Positions 59,227-64,000 of a stretch of 64,000 nt of DNA are shown piece after piece (the first letter of the stretch is position 1; each line of letters opens with the position of its first letter). Made by a program: the position numbers and the translations under genes. The notes beneath the pieces were generated by a model. The model saw only the letters and a list, made by a program, of their open reading frames with translations. It was not told the DNA's origin and did no database searches. The stretch comes from Petaurus breviceps papuanus. Its lineage: Eukaryota > Chordata > Mammalia > Diprotodontia > Petauridae. The stretch spans positions 9,055,534 through 9,119,533 of the forward strand of contig JAMXIF010000043.1 of the NCBI GenBank assembly GCA_028583685.1, given 5' to 3'.

Positions 59227-59275
59227 TGTGGGGTGTGGTAATTTCCCTTGAGGGAATTGGATTCCACACCCCACA
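59227..59275. other. Imperfect 49-bp palindrome (hairpin)
   Basis: Perfect 12-bp arms tgtggggtgtgg (59227-59238) and ccacaccccaca (59264-59275). Nested inside, 'aatttccct' and 'agggaatt' also pair with one bulged base, leaving a small loop around 'tg'. It could be a remnant of a foldback element, a protein-binding palindrome or a small-RNA hairpin. Confidence 0.9.
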
Positions 59276-59514
59276 GTCTCAGTTCAGACAATCTCCCTCA
59301 ATCTCTGATCTCCATTTTAAAGGCCAAGGGTGTGGCCTTTATATATAAATTTATATAAAATTATGTATATAAATTAGCCTTGAGTCAACCCACTCCACTT
59401 AATGTGTTGTAAAAGAGGCAGTTTCCTCCTGGAAATACTGAACTTAAATAAATCTAACAAACATTTTAGATTTACTCTGAGCAAGGTTAAATACAAGGTA
59501 CAAGGTAGAAAATA

Positions 59515-59540
59515 TGTGTGTGTGTGTGTGTGTGTGTGTG
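59515..59540 (+). repeat. (TG)n microsatellite
   Basis: 13 TG units. Confidence 0.98.
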
Positions 59541-59709
59541 AATAAAACATCCTTGTTCTCAAGGAGTTTACAGGTTAAATAATAGAGAACTGTGCCTTAG
59601 TATACACACAGGTTTTGTCTACACAGATCTATATAGTAAAAGTAACCTATGCAATATGACTAAAAAGTAATGAAATTATTTTTTTTCTCTGGTTTGTAAA
59701 TAAATATCA

Positions 59710-60275
59710 GATGTACAGTCTTATGAGGTACCTCTGGAAACCCCCTTGAACACTGAATCTTCCCATTTGATGAGGAATTTGCCTAAATCCATAATCCTTT
59801 CATTACAACTAGGCCCACATCCCTTATTATAACCTAGCCTTCCTTTGTCCAGCAGCTTCCCACCCTTGATCCTCCCAAACCCTACATAGTCTCATCTCCA
59901 GGTAGCCTCCAGCTACTTCCCACCTTAATCTCTCATTGCTGGAGTCTGACCTCATTTAATTCCTCCTGAAGACCCTCCCCAAGTTCCTCCTCTAGACCAT
60001 CCCTAAAATCCTCCCACAACCTTTCTGTATATAAGACCCCATCTTGCCTCCATGAGGTGCCAGAGAGCCAGAGAATGATCTAGTGAAGACTCACTCTGTG
60101 CCAGATGATTCTGGCCGACTTGTCCAATACAAGAGTCACAGATATCGAGGCTCCTTAAGAGTCGAGCCATTAAGACGAATCTTTAATAAACTTTGCTTTT
60201 CTTTGGGTGAGAGAAGACTGGGGTCTCAAACACCCCTAACCCTAACCTCAAGATTTTTATTTTTCCCTTACCCTC
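59710..60275 (+). mobile_element. Solo-LTR-like fossil 1
   Basis: The layout is that of a retroviral-type long terminal repeat: a GC-richer, pyrimidine-rich front part, a TATA-like box at 60026-60035, and an AATAAA polyadenylation signal about 155 bp downstream (60185-60190). Transcription would be on the plus strand. The family is not identified and the ends are approximate. No internal retroviral sequence is seen beside it. It appears old and broken. Confidence 0.5.
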
Positions 60276-60419
60276 TTCACACCCCAAATAAAGTCCTGTA
60301 AGAGTTTAGAAAACAACAGAAGAGTACTTCCAACTGAAGGGATGAGGGAAGACTTAAACAGGGATTCATCAAACTATGGAGGATGACACTAGAAGTGGAA
60401 ATGAAAGTACTTAGGCCCC

Positions 60420-60915
60420 TATGTGATAATGATGGGGTACCTGGGGTCGTGATCAATTTGTGAAACCAACTTGTAAAACCAGTCTGAAATTGTAACTGCA
60501 ATTTGTCCTTTCCTATCCTTGAGCTCTTCCCCTTTCCCCTATCCCACACTCAGCACAGGCAACACCCTGTGACCCCTTTGTTCTTACTTAATCTCTTCAT
60601 TTCTTCTGGGCCTGGCCCACACCCTCCTTTATCCTTGCCTTTTGTCTCCTTCTGCCTGGCCCAAATCTTATCTAAACTATCTATTCACATGCTCATCTTG
60701 GTCAGCTCTGACCTTTGTCTATGCATTGAGGCCCCTCCCCTCTGGTCAGCCTGATAATGGCAGCCCTACCCTTTAAAGGTAAAAGCATGTACCCCTCTCA
60801 CTTGCAGGTCCCCTAAAGGACTTTTGCCCACTTCTCATGGAAGCATAACAATAAACTTCTACAACTCTCACTCCAATTAAGCCTGAGACCTTTAATTCTT
60901 TCCAGATGATATTGC
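60420..60915 (+). mobile_element. Solo-LTR-like fossil 2
   Basis: Starts near a TG-rich edge. It has a pyrimidine-rich body, a weak TATA-like 'ctttaaaggtaaaa' near 60772 and AATAAA at 60850-60855, and ends near 'attgca'. The sequence is not obviously related to fossil 1, so they look like two LTR families or a mosaic. No internal region is seen. Ends approximate, old. Confidence 0.5.
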
Positions 60916-62604
60916 AGGTTTTCTGGTCTTGGATGAGATCAGGGTTCCTGCTGAACCTATTGGGATCCCGTCCCCCATCAATTCCATCCTATGTGAGGAA
61001 AGCCTTGTCCCTAGAGAGCTCACTCTACTAGTATGTATGTGTAGTATCTGTCTCTTAATTGACTTTCCTACTATTAACATTTCACAACTCTAGGAATTAC
61101 TATCAGAGTGAAATCAGTCCAAAGGAAGAAAGGTAAACAAGTAACTGTAGTACTTACTTTAGGAAATGCAGACTAGAATCTATTGACTAGAGAAAGATAG
61201 AAAAAATATCTAATTCAATGAGCCAACATGATGATAGAATTCCGTTTACCAGGTTATCATGAACTTCTTTTTAAATAATGAACTGTATACTTATTTATTA
61301 CTCCTTCCCCATAAACAAAATAGCATTGTATTTATAAAAGAGCCTCATATTTGGCAAATATTGTTGGGAGTGATTACTAAAAAAAGAATAATAAGAGAGA
61401 AGAAAAAAAGGAAGAAAATGGAAGGGGAAGGATGAATGTAGGAAGGAAAGAAAGAAAATAAAGAGGAAGAAATTGAGGAACAGAGAAAGGAAGATCTAAA
61501 ACTAATTAGATTGCATACTTTCACAAATTTTCATGTAAATAGTGCTAGAATTTCAACACAGTAAGAGAGTAAGAGAAGATTTACTTTCTGTCCCAATTGA
61601 CGCTGACGTATACCTGGACCTGCTTAAGAAGATGAAATATTGCATTCTAGATATGGCCTCATTTTAGAGTTGGTATTGCAACATCCTTCAGAACAGAATG
61701 AACTAGTTGTACATATTAAATTTTTAATAGGCCTGCTTTCTGAGCCCAAGCCAAGGTGAAAAGAATTGGGAAAGAAAAGCTGTTCACAAAAGTGGTTCAA
61801 AGCATATGATTTGATTAACACTTTCCCAGCAGAATTTCAGCTTTTCTTCCTGTTCTTTGTCTATGATCTTTCCTTTGTCATTCCATTCTGCAGAACCAAA
61901 ATCCAAATCACATCATTTGGTGCCAGGTAAAATTTCACTAGTATAATAAACTGATTAGGACTGATTCTTCTTTGTTTACCTGGGAGGAGTGATACCAGTT
62001 AGAAAAACAGGGCATTTTTCAAAGTACTTTTTACTTCTCACATTCTGACCTTCTCATCTCTTTCTGGCAAATTCACTGACTTCATACCTCCAAAGTTTTG
62101 CTGCTGATTACAAGGAAAAGTATAAATAATTATTAGCAAACATCTGAAGCTCTCACATTCACTTTCAGATTGGCCTGGTTGGAAGGTGATAAAGTGTGCC
62201 AGAGCAAGGAACATTCTTAAGATCCCCATGTAGTACAGTCAAGTTCATTAAGGTTATGTGAATGTCTGTGAATAATTTTGATTCCTTTTGTTTACCTGAA
62301 TTTTAATGCTGGCCATCTTGTGGCTATCTTCTGCTCTGTATGAAGTAGTCCCAACCTGTACTTTGAGTTCAGTTTTGCAACCAGTCTTTTTGTTGGAATA
62401 TATAAACATGGGATATGATTAGATGGAAGTCCTGTGGCATCTTTCTGAAGATCAAAATTTAACTGTAACTGAAAGAAGGAATATGAGCAAGTATCTAGCT
62501 GCCGGGAAATGTTCCAGGAGATACATAGTATAGGAATCTCATTGCTGAGAGAGGATTGCACAAGTATCTCCTGGTGTTCCAAGTATTACAATGAGCACAC
62601 CGTT
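60916..62604. other. Unassigned sequence with purine-rich tract
   Basis: Contains a mixed A/G tract at 61380-61500. No gene or named repeat. The minus frames 61624-61821, 62038-62229 and 62292-62582 show no domain features. Confidence 0.45.
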
Positions 62605-62790
62605 CTTATAGCAGGGATTCTTAAACTGGGTTTCTGTGAGCTTTTTTGTTAAGATTTGGATAACTACATTTCAATATAATCGATTCCCCTTATATTCCTA
62701 TGTATTTTATTTTATGTATTTAAAAAACATTTGTTCCAAGATGTCCATATGCTTCACCAGATTGCCAAAGGGATGTGAACATACATATGT
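62605..62790 (-). mobile_element. Ancient interspersed repeat, family not named
   Basis: Second copy of the element at 24995-25180: 'ggattcttaaactgggtttc', 'cctatgtattttattttatg' and 'caccagattgccaaagggat'. The shared order over about 180 bp supports common ancestry. Confidence 0.6.
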
Positions 62791-62882
62791 GTAGGAGCAT
62801 ATATGTGTATGTATTTATATGTATATATGTCTATGTAAGTATATGTAGGTGTGTATGCATGTGTGTATGTGTTTGAGTATGT
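62785..62882 (+). repeat. TATG/TGTA alternating tract
   Basis: Interrupted alternating tract directly after the ancient repeat. Confidence 0.85.
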
Positions 62883-63373
62883 GCATCTTAGACAAATGAT
62901 TATCTGGAGATGAATGTAACATGTTACAACTGAGTTTCAAAAAGTTTTGGAAGAGCTTGAACAAAACCCATTACATTAGAAAATAGCATCATTGGAACTG
63001 ATAGCAGCAACAGTAACTTGTTCTAGTTAAGGATACAGGCCTGAGGAAGAAACTGCTTGACCCATTTCTGCATTAAGTAGACCCAGCAGTTAAAACACTG
63101 AATTCTGCAAAGAGCTAGCTCCATTGAGTAAGGGACAGATCTGTGTAATAATTATGCTACACACAGAAGTTAACTTGATAGAAACTTTGAAATGGAATTA
63201 AAACATTCCAGGGACAAGAGACAACACATGGCCACATGTGCTCCTTACATAGATATTTTATTACCTTTGTGCTTCAAGTTGGAGTCCAGGGATCTGGTCT
63301 GTGTAGGGGGAAATGTGTTTTCTACTGCTTTAGGGGAGGGTATACTTTTGCCCTAGATATGTCTTCTTACTGA
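62883..63373. other. Unassigned sequence
   Basis: No gene or repeat recognised. Confidence 0.4.
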
Positions 63374-64000
63374 ATATTCCTTTTTTCATTTTTCAAATGC
63401 TTTATTAACTTCTGATTTATAGCATTCATTTCCACCAAATTTTGAGTTGCAAATTTCTCCCCATTTTTCCCCTACGCACTGCCCCAAAATAGCAGTCCAC
63501 AGGATATCCCCTCCTCCAATCTGCTCTCTCAGATATTTTCTCCCATACCCCTTTTGACTTTTCCAGTAGGGCATGGTGGCTCTCTATGCCCCAGTCCTGT
63601 GTATCTTCTTTCCCAATTACATGTTAAATAGTATTAATAATAGTATATATTTAAACATTTGATTTTAAAACTTTGAATTAAAGATTCATTCCCTTTCCTA
63701 CTTGTCACCCACCCTTACTGGGAAGATAAGCATTTTAGTATAGGTTGTAAGTGTGTAGCTAATGCAAAACAATAACATAGTAGATATATTGTAAAAGACT
63801 GACTATATTTCCCTCCCTCCTATCCCAGTTCCCACTTCTTCTATTCTCTATTTTGATCTTGTCCCTTTTCAAAAGTGTATGCTTCCAACTTCCCTCCCCC
63901 CAGCCTGCCTTCCCTTCCATCATCCCCCCTCTGATCACCTTCCCCCGTACTCTCTTGTAGGGTGAGATACCCTATGTAGTGTGTATTTCATTCCCACCCC
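63374..64000 (-). mobile_element. HAL1-like element 3'UTR, cut by window end
   Basis: On the minus strand this ends 'tttgcaactcaaaatt' then an A-rich tail, as the element at 51035-52720 does. Shared 3'UTR segments include the reverse complements of 'gagataccctatgtagtg' (compare 'agggtatctcaccctac' near 52140) and 'ttcaaaagtgtatgcttcc' (compare 'cacacttttgaaaagaga' near 52218). The purine/pyrimidine strand bias agrees. The element continues beyond the window. Confidence 0.8.

Noticed and set aside
58938-59348. 136-codon plus frame in non-repeat DNA
   Set aside because: No recognisable domain, composition like its surroundings, and it crosses a palindrome. Kept only as a note.
60083-60301. Open frame within LTR-like fossil 1
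   Set aside because: It covers promoter and polyadenylation-like signals of an LTR rather than coding sequence.

Overview
The window looks like non-coding nuclear DNA from a marsupial. The main evidence is the repeat content. There are many copies of a tRNA-derived SINE starting GGGGCAGCTAGGTGGC and ending CACTTAACCCCAATTGCC, which is the WSINE1-like type I associate with Australidelphian marsupials. There are also abundant marsupial-type LINE-1 copies, a half-L1 (HAL1)-like element, RTE/BovB-like and CR1/L3 fragments, many L2 fragments and MIR/THER core-SINEs. The species cannot be fixed from sequence alone. The DNA is AT-rich, has dense microsatellites and contains two 10-N assembly gaps, both inside microsatellites. 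I found no host protein-coding exon. Every open frame I could interpret is L1 relic, low-complexity translation or chance.

Layout. 0-15 kb is a pile of L1 copies, mostly on the plus strand, several of which join ORF1 or 5'UTR directly to the tail of ORF2. One copy (about 4.34-9.37 kb) is split by an antisense L1, and another (about 9.37-14.9 kb) is split by a sense L1. 15-18.3 kb holds an L1 tail, a SINE with a long AG tract, a MIR and an old L1. 18.3-31.2 kb is a sparser mixture of L2, MIR, CR1/L3 and SINEs with long unassigned stretches. 31.2-36.9 kb carries only ancient MIR and L2 pieces. It contains a CpG-rich, homeodomain-motif-rich block (about 34.74-35.13 kb) that is the best candidate regulatory element in the window.

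36.9-44 kb contains a long GAA tract, a full-length-looking antisense 7SL RNA retropseudogene, a CT/AT compound microsatellite and degraded L1. 44.7-48.1 kb is a run of three L2 fragments on the plus strand. 48.2-54.35 kb is one long L1 carrying a SINE and, inside its reverse-transcriptase region, a HAL1-like element bounded by a perfect 14-bp target-site duplication. 54.4-55.4 kb is an RTE tail. 55.5-58.2 kb contains an unassigned direct-repeat pair and two SINEs. About 59.7-60.9 kb has two solo-LTR-like fossils, and the window ends inside another HAL1-like 3' end on the minus strand.

Nothing here works together as a gene system. The story is one of retrotransposon layering: L1 machinery, non-autonomous riders (SINEs, the HAL1-like element, the 7SL copy), and one or a few candidate regulatory islands spared from young insertions.
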